Positions 7,578 through 15,591 of a DNA stretch of 25,312 nucleotides are shown piece by piece. Position 1 is the stretch's first letter; each line of letters starts with the position of its first letter. The translations under genes were made by a program, and so were the position numbers. The stretch spans positions 1 through 25,312 of the forward strand of contig JBEHWJ010000020.1 of assembly GCA_040217755.1 (NCBI GenBank), written 5' to 3'. Source of the DNA: PHAA01 sp040217755 (GTDB taxonomy: Bacteria > Bacillota > Syntrophomonadia > Syntrophomonadales > Syntrophomonadaceae). The notes below the pieces were generated by a model. The model was not told the origin of the DNA. It saw nothing but the letters and a program-made list of their open reading frames with translations, and ran no database searches.

Positions 7578-8822
7578 ATGAAGAGAGCCAAAATCGGCAG
7601 AAATGATCCCTGTCCATGCGGGAGCGGCAAGAAATTCAAAAACTGCTGCCTGGTACTGGAAAGTATGAGCCCAGCCGGTGCCGCACCTTTCGACCGTTAC
7701 AATACCCTCATGGCGTCGCTGAAGATGAAACTCGATCAGAATTATGAAGCCCCCATCAGGAAGGTCCGCAAGCCCATGCAGGAGAGGTTCCTGCGCCTGA
7801 GTTGCGACCGGGCCCTTCCCCGCGAGCAGGAATCGGTTTTCTCCGACTGGCTCTGGTTCGATATGACCGACAGTGAAGGCATGACCTTCGGCCGCGAGTA
7901 TATAAGCGAACATGGCGATTACATGGAAGAGCCGCTGCGCGAGTGCTTGGAGGCATTAAATGATTCTTTTCTGTCGGTTTATTCCATCGAATCTTCGCAA
8001 GGCGAGACTCTGCGGTTGCGGGATTTTTTCACCGGCGCCGCCCGGGAGGTAATGCTCAAAGAACCGCTGGAGCTTGATACGGAACAGGCGCCCCCGCTGC
8101 TGCTGGGGAGATTGGCCTCGATGCCAGGGGGCACGGTGTTTTCCGGGATGATATTGATGCTGGGCGATGATAAGGGACAGGGCGATTTTATCCGGCGGCA
8201 TGCGGAATATTGGCATGACATCCGCCCGGATGTATCCATACCGGACCTCTGCAAACAATACGGTGAGGTGCTGTTTGGCCTGTTCGATCATGCCAGCCAC
8301 AAGAGTACCCTGGCTTTGAACGACATCCGTTATCTCCCCGGCGGAAATCAGGCGGCGCAACTATCCGCCTTGATCAGCCGGACTAACGCAATTATTCCGG
8401 TCCACAATACTTCCGGCACCGCCTGGTATGAGTTCAAAGAAAGCCTGGGGCCGGCCCGGGTGGGGGTAAGTGACCGAGGACACCTGGTTTTCTATGCCGA
8501 CGTGGTCGATGATATTTTAAAAGCCGAAGAGATGCTTGATTTCAAAAATAACGGCTGGCAAATCGTGAACAGCCTCTTGCTCTTTACTCCCCCGCCGCAA
8601 GAGTTGGGCGATATCTGGTATGAGGTTATCCGGGAGCGGGAGACTGAACGGTGGCTGCATACCGTTCACCAGGAGCTGGATAACAAAACCCCGGCCCAGG
8701 TTCTGGCCGAGGCAGGGGGAAAAGAGCGTTTGCTCCAGTTGTTGGACGCGTTTGCGGAAAGTGCCGCCGAGAACCAGCTCAGCCTGGATCTGGTCAATTA
8801 TATGCGGGCCCGGGTGGCTTGA
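7578..8822 (+). CDS. SEC-C motif (zinc-binding) protein of unknown function
   Basis: I chose the ATG at 7578-7580 because AAGGAGG lies 6 nt upstream and the SEC-C motif then falls at the extreme N-terminus. The protein is 414 residues. The motif GRNDPCPCGSGKKFKNCC (7-24) has the C-x-C-x8-C-C zinc ligands (C12, C14, C23, C24), as in the SecA C-terminus where it contacts SecB and ribosomes. The remainder is soluble, with no membrane segment and no catalytic motif I recognise. Near the C-terminus, LDNKTPAQVLAEAGGKERLL resembles the D-KTP-EA----G---L segment I recall from other bacterial SEC-C proteins. It is the only plus-strand gene among minus-strand housekeeping genes. Function is not assigned; a protein-quality or translation-linked role is only a guess. 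Confidence 0.75.
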   Translation: MKRAKIGRNDPCPCGSGKKFKNCCLVLESMSPAGAAPFDRYNTLMASLKMKLDQNYEAPIRKVRKPMQERFLRLSCDRALPREQESVFSDWLWFDMTDSEGMTFGREYISEHGDYMEEPLRECLEALNDSFLSVYSIESSQGETLRLRDFFTGAAREVMLKEPLELDTEQAPPLLLGRLASMPGGTVFSGMILMLGDDKGQGDFIRRHAEYWHDIRPDVSIPDLCKQYGEVLFGLFDHASHKSTLALNDIRYLPGGNQAAQLSALISRTNAIIPVHNTSGTAWYEFKESLGPARVGVSDRGHLVFYADVVDDILKAEEMLDFKNNGWQIVNSLLLFTPPPQELGDIWYEVIRERETERWLHTVHQELDNKTPAQVLAEAGGKERLLQLLDAFAESAAENQLSLDLVNYMRARVA

Positions 8823-8825
8823 GGT

Positions 8826-9437
8826 CTAGGTAGCCGTATCGGCATCGTCGCCGGGGTTAAGCGCGGCAGCGATCTCCTCCAGCAGTTCTTCCCGGCCGGC
8901 GCCGGTCTGGGCGGAAAAATAGAGCGGCTCCTGCTCCAAATCCATGCTTTTCCTGACCATGGCCAGGTTTTGCACGCGGGCCCCCCGGGATATCTTGTCG
9001 GCCTTGGTGGCCACTACCAGCAGGGGTATCCCCGTCTGTTGCAGCCACTCCTTCATTAGAAGATCATTTTCACTGGGCGGATGGCGGATATCGACCAATT
9101 GGATAACCCCGTGCAGCTGGGCCCTTTTCTGCAAATAGGCCTCAATCATCTTGCCCCAACGATCCTTTTCCGCCCGGGCTGCCTTGGCAAAACCGTAACC
9201 AGGCAGGTCCACCATATAAAATTTCTCATTGATAAGATAGTAATTGATGGTACGGGTCTTACCCGGGGTGGAGCTGGACTTGGCCAGGTTCCTGCGATTG
9301 GTAAGGCGGTTGATAAGCGATGATTTGCCCACATTGGAGCGACCCACCAGAGCTATCTCCGGCAGGTCGTCGGCGGGCAGCTGTTCGGTTTTCACATAAC
9401 TGCCGATATATCTGGCTTGCTTTATCTGTAATGCCAT
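8826..9437 (-). CDS. engB: ribosome biogenesis GTP-binding protein EngB (YsxC/YihA)
   Basis: This 203-residue TRAFAC-class GTPase is needed for large-subunit ribosome assembly. All GTPase motifs are present: G1 GRSNVGKS (32-39), G2 threonine within SSTPGKTRT (55-63), G3 DLPG (77-80), G4 TKAD (144-147) and G5 SAQ (175-177). The length is typical. The ATG at 9435-9437 is 3 nt after the lon stop, with only a weak GAAAAG upstream, so translation is probably coupled to lon. Adjacent lon and engB is a classic Firmicute arrangement. Its stop is 3 nt from the stop of the convergent SEC-C gene and no terminator separates them, so the two transcripts probably overlap. Confidence 0.96.
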   Translation of the reverse strand: MALQIKQARYIGSYVKTEQLPADDLPEIALVGRSNVGKSSLINRLTNRRNLAKSSSTPGKTRTINYYLINEKFYMVDLPGYGFAKAARAEKDRWGKMIEAYLQKRAQLHGVIQLVDIRHPPSENDLLMKEWLQQTGIPLLVVATKADKISRGARVQNLAMVRKSMDLEQEPLYFSAQTGAGREELLEEIAAALNPGDDADTAT

Positions 9438-9440
9438 GCT

Positions 9441-11774
9441 CTACTTTTCAACCGCGACCAGGGCGGTATCCAATACCTCATCCATGTGGCTGACCAAGAC
9501 GAAATGCATTTTCCTTTTCACATTGGCGGGTATTTCATCCAGGTCCTTCTTGTTTTCCGCCGGAAGAATAACCGTGTCGATCCCGGCCCGGTGGGCGGCC
9601 AGGGTCTTCTCTTTCAATCCCCCGATGGGCAGGACATTGCCCCGCAGGGTTATCTCGCCGGTCATGGCGATATCGTGTCGCACCGGCCGGCCCGACATGG
9701 CCGAAGCCAGCGAGGTGGCCATGGTTATGCCCGCCGAAGGCCCATCTTTGGGAATAGCCCCTTCCGGGACATGGATATGGATATCATATTCCTCCAGGGT
9801 TTCCTTGCTGATCCCCAGATCGTCAGCTTTGGAGCGGACGTAAGTCAGGCCCGCCTGGGCCGATTCCTTCATGACGTCCCCCAGTTTGCCGGTCAGGGTA
9901 AGCCGGCCTTTGCCGCGGATCAATGCCACTTCGATCGATAAAATATCGCCGCCGGCATCGGTCCAGGCCAGACCGGTGGTGACGCCTACCTGGTCCTTCT
10001 GTTCGGCGGTCCCAAAACGATATTTCGGGGTCCCCAGGTATTTCTCGATGCTGGTGACGGTGATATTCATAGCCAGATTGCGGTCCTTGACCACCTGGCG
10101 GGCTATCTTCCGGCATATCGAAGCGATCTGCCGCTCCAGGTTTCTTACCCCGGCTTCCCGGGTATATTCCCGGATAATCTTGCGTAAGGCGGCTTCGGAG
10201 AAGGTTATATTGTTGGTCTTCAGGCCATGTTCCTTGATCTGCTTGGGGACCAGGTGCCCGAGAGCGATGTTGAGTTTATCCTCCTCCGTATAACCGGATA
10301 TCTCTATTACCTCCATCCGGTCCAGCAGCGGTCGGGGTATATTGTAGGCCGAGTTGGCGGTGGTTATAAACATGACCTTGGACAAATCGAAGGGTATCTC
10401 CAGGTAGTGGTCGCTGAAGGTGTTGTTCTGCTCGGGATCCAGCACCTCCAGCAGGGCCGAAGCCGGATCACCCCGAAAATCGGTGGTCATCTTGTCAATC
10501 TCATCGAGCAGGAATACCGGGTTGCGCGAACCGGCCTGTTTCATACTGTTTAAAATCCGGCCCGGCATCGAGCCCACATAGGTGCGGCGATGCCCCCTGA
10601 TCTCGGCCTCGTCCCGCACCCCGCCCAGCGACATGCGCACGAACTTGCGGCCCAGCGAACGGGCAACCGATTTGCCCAATGAGGTCTTGCCTACTCCGGG
10701 CGGGCCGACCAGGCAAAGGATGGGGCCTTTTATCTTTTTGGCCAGCTTGCGGATGGCCAGGTACTCCAATATCCTCTCTTTGGGTTTATCCAGACCGTAG
10801 TGGTCTTCGTTCAGGATCTTCTCGGCCAGGTCCAGGTCGATGCGGTCCCGGGTCTCGACCGACCAGGGCAGCGATAGGGCCCAGTCCAGGTAATTCCTGA
10901 CCACCACCGCTTCCGCTGAAGAGGAGGGCATCTTCTCCAGCCTCTCCAACTCCTTGTTTATCTTCTCCAGCGCCTCTTTGGGCAGGGCGGCCTTCTCGAT
11001 CCGGTCCTTTATCTCCTCTATTTCCGCAGCCCTTTCATCTTTTTCGCCCAGTTCTTTCTGAATGGCTTTCATCTGCTCGCGCAGGTAATACTCCTTCTGG
11101 GTCTTCTCCATCTGCTTGCGCACCCGGATGTTTATCTTGCGCTCCAGTTCCAAGACTTCCATCTCTTTGGCCAGGATCTCGCAGGCATAATTGAGCCGCT
11201 TGCCGACTTCCATCTGCTCCAGGACCATCTGCTTCTCAGGTATGCGCAGGTTCAGATGGGAGGCGATAACATCCGCCAGGCGGCCGGGCTCCTCAATGGC
11301 CACCACCGAGACTACCGTTTCCGGCGGTATCTTCTTGCTCATACGTACATACTGTTCAAACTGGTATACCACGGTCCGCATCAAGGCTTCAGTCTCCGCA
11401 TCCTTGGCAACCGGTTCGTTCTTGAACTCCTCGATGCTGACTTTCATATAATCGTCATCGGCCAGGAAGGCCTTGATCCGAGCCCGGTACAGACCTTCGA
11501 CCAACACCCGCATGGTGCCCCCCGGCATTTTCAGCACCTGCCTGATCTCCGCCACCGTGCCCACTTCGTAGATGTCGTCTTCGCTGGGTTCATCGGTCTG
11601 GGCTTCTTTCTGGGTAGCCAGGAATATCTCCTTGGAACCCAGCATGGATTCCTCAATGGCATTGATAGATTTTTTGCGGCCTACATCCAGGTGGATCACG
11701 GTATAGGGAAATACCAACAACCCGCGCAGGGGCAGTATCGGTATTTCCCGGTAATTTTTATTATTTTGCTCCAT
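9441..11774 (-). CDS. lon: ATP-dependent protease Lon (LonA type)
   Basis: Lon is a cytoplasmic hexameric AAA+ serine protease that degrades misfolded and regulatory proteins. Visible domains are the N-terminal substrate-binding domain (about 8-205), a long coiled coil (about 205-285), the AAA+ module with Walker A GPPGVGKT (357-364) and Walker B VFLLDEIDK, and the protease domain with the Ser680-Lys723 dyad (GPSAG and GGLKEK). The start is ATG 11772-11774, preceded by TGGGGGTG. An in-frame ATG at 11805-11807 lacks a ribosome-binding site and adds 11 residues foreign to the family. The 777-residue length is normal. It has its own promoter at 11875-11903 overlapping the lonB stop, and a structured leader. 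Confidence 0.97.
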   Translation of the reverse strand: MEQNNKNYREIPILPLRGLLVFPYTVIHLDVGRKKSINAIEESMLGSKEIFLATQKEAQTDEPSEDDIYEVGTVAEIRQVLKMPGGTMRVLVEGLYRARIKAFLADDDYMKVSIEEFKNEPVAKDAETEALMRTVVYQFEQYVRMSKKIPPETVVSVVAIEEPGRLADVIASHLNLRIPEKQMVLEQMEVGKRLNYACEILAKEMEVLELERKINIRVRKQMEKTQKEYYLREQMKAIQKELGEKDERAAEIEEIKDRIEKAALPKEALEKINKELERLEKMPSSSAEAVVVRNYLDWALSLPWSVETRDRIDLDLAEKILNEDHYGLDKPKERILEYLAIRKLAKKIKGPILCLVGPPGVGKTSLGKSVARSLGRKFVRMSLGGVRDEAEIRGHRRTYVGSMPGRILNSMKQAGSRNPVFLLDEIDKMTTDFRGDPASALLEVLDPEQNNTFSDHYLEIPFDLSKVMFITTANSAYNIPRPLLDRMEVIEISGYTEEDKLNIALGHLVPKQIKEHGLKTNNITFSEAALRKIIREYTREAGVRNLERQIASICRKIARQVVKDRNLAMNITVTSIEKYLGTPKYRFGTAEQKDQVGVTTGLAWTDAGGDILSIEVALIRGKGRLTLTGKLGDVMKESAQAGLTYVRSKADDLGISKETLEEYDIHIHVPEGAIPKDGPSAGITMATSLASAMSGRPVRHDIAMTGEITLRGNVLPIGGLKEKTLAAHRAGIDTVILPAENKKDLDEIPANVKRKMHFVLVSHMDEVLDTALVAVEK

Positions 11775-11817
11775 AAAAACACCCCCAGGCAAGCTTAAGC
11801 TTTCCATATAATAAATG

Positions 11818-11852
11818 CCTGCCGGACAAAGGATTAGGCAATCCCGGGCAGG
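11818..11852 (-). other. hairpin in the lon 5' leader
   Basis: The minus strand can fold as CCTGCCCGG...CCGGCAGG (one bulge) enclosing GGATT-GCCT-AATCC. It lies between the predicted lon start point and the lon ribosome-binding site. It is not a CIRCE element or a CtsR heptad repeat. It could be a weak lonB terminator, but no T run follows. Confidence 0.4.
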
Positions 11853-11874
11853 TCTTGGGCTGCAATGGTAGTTT

Positions 11875-11903
11875 ATTATAGCAGAACTGCTCGTTTTAGT
11901 CTA
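11875..11903 (-). promoter_or_regulatory. promoter of lon
   Basis: The minus strand has TAGACT (11898-11903), 17 nt, then TATAAT (11875-11880) preceded by TGC, a perfect extended -10. The -35 box overlaps the end of lonB. The leader would be about 95 nt. Confidence 0.6.
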
Positions 11904-13524
11904 CTATAGCCGATTCCAGCACTTCATGTATGTCCCGGACCGCTATCACTTCTATATCGGTCAGGTCGTCGAAGGTATTCAGCCAGTTTTCATGGGGGAT
12001 CAATACCTTTTGGGCCCCGGCTTTGGCGGCTGCTTCTACCTTGGCGCTCACCCCTCCTACCGGCTTCACCTTGCCGTGGACCGATATCTCGCCGGTCATG
12101 GCCACCAGGTTGTTGACCGGCCTGGCTTTGACAGCCGAAAATACCGCGGTGGCTATGGCGATTCCGGCCGAAGGACCGTCCACCGGGGTCCCGCCGGGAA
12201 AATTGATATGGATGTCAAAATCACGAATATTTAAGCCACACTGGGCCTGCAGAACAGTCAGTACGCTCTCCACTGCTCCCAGGGCCGTGCTCTTGCGCCG
12301 CAGGGTCCTGCCCCCGGAATCCAGTTCCTCGGATTCTACCACCCCCGTCACCCTCCAGGCGCCCTTGCCGGCCGCGGCGGGGGTTATGGCCGCTTCCACT
12401 TCGATCAGGGTGCCGATATTGGCGCCCCACACCGCCAGGCCGTTTACCATCCCCACCTGGGGATACTCCTTGACTTTCATCTCCACCCGGGCCGTCAGGT
12501 TACCGTTATTGATGACCTTCTGCACTATATCATTAGTCACCCGCTCCGCTTTCTCCACCTGGGACATCCCGGCCACCAGCTGTACCATATTTACCGCCTC
12601 CCGGCCGTTGCCGGCGTGCCGGCTGATCTCCTCCACCGCTTTTTCCTCCAGGATAAGGTTCACCTTGGCAGCGGCGTTTTTGGTTATATCGCGTATGCAT
12701 TGGGGATCCAGGGGCCGGAAAAAAACTTCCAGGCAGCGCGAGCGCAGGGCTGCTGGTATATCGGCCGGCATGCGGGTAGTGGCCCCCACCAGCCGGAAAT
12801 CAGCCGGCAGCCCATTTTGGAAGATATCGTGGATATGTTTGGGAATATTGCGATCGGCCTCGTTGTAGTAGGCGCTTTCCAGCAATACCTTGCGGTCCTC
12901 CAGGACCTTAAGCAGTTTGTTCATCTGCAGGGGATGGAGCTCCCCGATCTCATCGATGAACAATATCCCCCCGTGAGCTTTGGTGCAGGCCCCGGGCTTG
13001 GGCTGCGGTATGCCGGCGCTGCCCATGGAACCGGCCCCCTGGTAAATGGGGTCATGCACCGAACCGATCAGGGGGTCGGCTATGTTACGCTCGTCAAACC
13101 GGCAGATGGTGGCATCGATCTCGATGAACTTGGCATTTCCTTTGAAGGGCGACAGGGGATTGGCGCAGGCCTCTTCCAGGACCAGGCGCGCAGCCGCGGT
13201 CTTGCCTACCCCGGGGGGACCATAGATGATCACATGCTGGGGATTGGGGCCGCATAGGGCAGATCTTAGGATCTCAATACCATCCTGCTGCCCGACGATG
13301 TCGCTGAAACTGCCCGGCCGGCTGAGGCTGGACAGGGGCTCACTCAGTTTGACGCTGCGCATCTGCTGCAATTGCCGGTATTCCTTTTCCGCCGACTGGG
13401 TTACCACCGTCTTGCGCCCCTGCTGACTCTTCAGTAAATTCCAAAAATAAATTCCGATCACGATACTGAAAAAGAGCTGGATGAGGAAAAATATTCCGCC
13501 GTATTGTGCAAAAAAACCGTTCAT
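11896..13524 (-). CDS. lonB: membrane-anchored ATP-dependent protease LonB
   Basis: This 542-residue protein aligns by eye along its whole length with Bacillus LonB. An N-terminal membrane segment (about 10-30) is followed by SEPLSSLSRP, the AAA+ domain with Walker A GPPGVGKT (102-109) and Walker B ILFIDEIGEL, the FDERNIADPLIGSVHDP insertion, and a Lon-type protease domain with Ser452 (GPSAG) and Lys495. It degrades proteins at the membrane; the Bacillus homologue is expressed in the forespore under sigma-F. I chose the ATG at 13522-13524, preceded by AAAGGA. An in-frame ATG at 13557 has no ribosome-binding site and adds 11 residues. It lies between clpX (after a terminator) and lon. GGGAATAAT at 13558-13566 matches a sigma-F -10, but no good -35 is seen. 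Confidence 0.95.
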   Translation of the reverse strand: MNGFFAQYGGIFFLIQLFFSIVIGIYFWNLLKSQQGRKTVVTQSAEKEYRQLQQMRSVKLSEPLSSLSRPGSFSDIVGQQDGIEILRSALCGPNPQHVIIYGPPGVGKTAAARLVLEEACANPLSPFKGNAKFIEIDATICRFDERNIADPLIGSVHDPIYQGAGSMGSAGIPQPKPGACTKAHGGILFIDEIGELHPLQMNKLLKVLEDRKVLLESAYYNEADRNIPKHIHDIFQNGLPADFRLVGATTRMPADIPAALRSRCLEVFFRPLDPQCIRDITKNAAAKVNLILEEKAVEEISRHAGNGREAVNMVQLVAGMSQVEKAERVTNDIVQKVINNGNLTARVEMKVKEYPQVGMVNGLAVWGANIGTLIEVEAAITPAAAGKGAWRVTGVVESEELDSGGRTLRRKSTALGAVESVLTVLQAQCGLNIRDFDIHINFPGGTPVDGPSAGIAIATAVFSAVKARPVNNLVAMTGEISVHGKVKPVGGVSAKVEAAAKAGAQKVLIPHENWLNTFDDLTDIEVIAVRDIHEVLESAIVD

Positions 13525-13590
13525 CAAGTTCGTTCCTTTCGCAACACTTCCGCTCATATTATTCCCGTCAATATTAAGGAGAAGCCCAGT

Positions 13591-13617
13591 AAAAAAAGGC
13601 AGCTTGCGCTACCTTTT
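13591..13617 (-). terminator. rho-independent terminator of the tig-clpP-clpX operon
   Basis: A 10-bp stem (13594-13603 with 13608-13617, one G-T pair) closes a GCAA tetraloop of the stable GNRA class. On the minus strand a run of T residues follows (13597-13591). It lies 38 nt beyond the clpX stop. Confidence 0.88.
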
Positions 13618-13654
13618 CCCAGAACGAATAAATGATGTTAAGCTGTCAACCGGT

Positions 13655-14905
13655 TTAATTGACTCGACGCTTGGCGTCCACCGTTACCAGCAGCGGTTTC
13701 TCCTTTTTGTTGATGACGTCCTTGGTAATTAGTACCTTGGTGATATCGATCCGCGACGGGACTTCGTACATCACGTCCAGCATTACGTCTTCGATGATGG
13801 CCCTTAAGCCCCGGGCACCGGTATTGCGCACCATGGCCTCTTCAGCGATGGCCTGCAGGGCCTCAGGCATGAACTCCAGGTCCACCCCATCCAGTTCGAA
13901 CAGTTTCTTGTACTGTCGGACCAAGGCATTCTTGGGCTCGGTCAGTATTTTCACCAAGGACTCCTTATCCAAAGCATCGAGGCTTACTATGATCGGTACC
14001 CGGCCTACGAATTCCGGAATCAAGCCGTAACGGAGCAAGTCCTGGGGCAGAATCATATTGAGTATCTCCCCGATCTTCTTCTCTTCCCGGCTCTTGATAT
14101 CGGCGCCGAAACCCATCACCTTCTCGCCTACCCGGTTCTGGATGATCTTGTCTATCCCTTCGAAAGCACCTCCGCAGATGAAGAGGATATTGCTGGTATC
14201 GATCTGTATAAATTCCTGGTGAGGGTGCTTACGCCCTCCTTGAGGGGGCACGCTGGCTACGGTACCCTCCAGGATCTTTAATAGAGCCTGCTGCACACCT
14301 TCTCCCGAGACGTCACGGGTGATACTGGGATTATCGGTTTTGCGGGCTATCTTGTCGATCTCATCTATATAGACTATGCCCTTCTCGGCTTTCTCGATAT
14401 CATAGTCAGCCGCCTGGATTAGCTTGAGCAGGATGTTCTCGACGTCCTCGCCCACGTATCCGGCTTCGGTCAGGGATGTGGCATCGGCGATGGCAAAAGG
14501 AACATTGAGGATCTTGGCCAGGGTTTGGGCCAGCAGGGTCTTGCCGCTGCCGGTGGGGCCAAGCATCATGATATTGCTTTTCTGCAGTTCCACATCATCC
14601 ATCTTCATGCCCAGGTTGATGCGCTTGTAATGGTTATAGACCGCCACTGCCAATGACTTCTTGGCTGTATCCTGGCCGATCACATACTCATCCAGGGTTT
14701 CGCGTATCTCCTGGGGCTTGGGGATATCCCCCATCTTGAAACCGATGTCCTCGGCCAATTCTTCTTCTATTATTTCATTGCATAATTCGATGCATTCATC
14801 GCAGATGTATACACCCGGCCCGGCCACCAATTTCTTTACCTGGTCCTGGGTTTTTCCGCAAAAAGAACACTTCAGTTGGCCTTTATCGTCCCCGTATTTA
14901 TGCAT
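13655..14905 (-). CDS. clpX: ATP-dependent Clp protease ATP-binding subunit ClpX
   Basis: ClpX unfolds substrates and feeds them into ClpP. The 416 residues start with a C4 zinc-binding domain (C13, C16, C35, C38), followed by the AAA+ domain with Walker A GPTGSGKT (116-123), Walker B IVYIDEIDKI, the pore-loop motif GGRKHPHQEF, and the ClpP-docking loop, here MGF instead of the textbook IGF. The ATG at 14903-14905 follows GAGGTG. It lies 37 nt after clpP and is the last gene before a strong terminator, so tig, clpP and clpX probably form one transcript. All catalytic motifs are intact. Confidence 0.98.
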   Translation of the reverse strand: MHKYGDDKGQLKCSFCGKTQDQVKKLVAGPGVYICDECIELCNEIIEEELAEDIGFKMGDIPKPQEIRETLDEYVIGQDTAKKSLAVAVYNHYKRINLGMKMDDVELQKSNIMMLGPTGSGKTLLAQTLAKILNVPFAIADATSLTEAGYVGEDVENILLKLIQAADYDIEKAEKGIVYIDEIDKIARKTDNPSITRDVSGEGVQQALLKILEGTVASVPPQGGRKHPHQEFIQIDTSNILFICGGAFEGIDKIIQNRVGEKVMGFGADIKSREEKKIGEILNMILPQDLLRYGLIPEFVGRVPIIVSLDALDKESLVKILTEPKNALVRQYKKLFELDGVDLEFMPEALQAIAEEAMVRNTGARGLRAIIEDVMLDVMYEVPSRIDITKVLITKDVINKKEKPLLVTVDAKRRVN

Positions 14906-14942
14906 ATTACACCTCGCTTTTCGAAGGGCTATTTACAGTATA

Positions 14943-15536
14943 TTACTTATTGCCGCGTTTGGCGAATACTTCATCAATAATACCATATTCCCGGGCTTCA
15001 GCAGCAGACATGAAATAATCCCGTTCCGTATCAGCCTGGATGCGGCTCAGGGGTTGGCCGGTCCGCTCCGCCAGTATCCGGTTGAGGTTTTCCTTCATCT
15101 GCAGTATACGGCGGGCATGGATCTCGATGTCGGTGGCCTGGCCTTGTGTCCCGCCGGCGGGCTGGTGGATCATGATCTCGGCGTTGGGCAGGGCGAAACG
15201 CTTGCCCTTCTCGCCGGCGGCCAGGAGGAAGGCTCCCATGCTGGCGGCCATCCCCACACATATGGTGGAGACGTTGGACTTGATCAGCTGCATGGTATCG
15301 TATATGGCCATACCAGAGGTTATGGAACCGCCCGGGCTGTTTATATACAGATTAATGTCCTTATCGGGATTCTCCGCCTCCAGGAACAGCAGTTGGGCAA
15401 TCACCACATTGGCTACGTTATCGTCGATAGCGCTGCCCAAAAATATTATCCGGTCCTTCAGCAGCCGGGAGTAGATGTCGTAGGAACGCTCTCCCCGGTT
15501 GGTCTGCTCTACGACCATTGGTATCAGGTAAGACAC
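14943..15536 (-). CDS. clpP: ATP-dependent Clp protease proteolytic subunit ClpP
   Basis: This 197-residue serine peptidase forms the tetradecameric barrel used by ClpX and ClpC. The catalytic triad is Ser99 (MAASMGAF), His124 (MIHQPAGG) and Asp173 (ERDYFMS). The N-terminal segment IPMVVEQTNRGERSYDIYSRLL is the conserved axial-loop region. The start is GTG at 15534-15536 with AGGAGG 8 nt upstream. The first internal ATG (Met7) would remove part of the axial loop, so GTG is preferred. It is preceded by tig at 55 nt and followed by clpX. The gap before it holds two 11-bp direct repeats. Confidence 0.97.
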   Translation of the reverse strand: MSYLIPMVVEQTNRGERSYDIYSRLLKDRIIFLGSAIDDNVANVVIAQLLFLEAENPDKDINLYINSPGGSITSGMAIYDTMQLIKSNVSTICVGMAASMGAFLLAAGEKGKRFALPNAEIMIHQPAGGTQGQATDIEIHARRILQMKENLNRILAERTGQPLSRIQADTERDYFMSAAEAREYGIIDEVFAKRGNK

Positions 15537-15556
15537 TTCGCGGCCCTCCTCGTATC

Positions 15557-15590
15557 ATAGTATTCGTCGTCCCTTTTATATAGTATTCGT
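15557..15590. repeat. paired 11-bp direct repeats in the tig-clpP gap
   Basis: ATAGTATTCGT occurs at 15557-15567 and 15580-15590, 23 bp start to start, between the tig stop and the clpP ribosome-binding site. This does not match the CtsR operator (GGTCAAA repeats). Spacing near two helical turns could suit a protein binding one face of DNA, but it may be chance. Confidence 0.5.
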
Positions 15591-15591
15591 T

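Noticed and set aside
11930..12868. Plus-strand 312-codon ORF opposite lonB
   Set aside because: Ser/Arg/Thr-rich mirror frame of an intact protease gene, with no domain.
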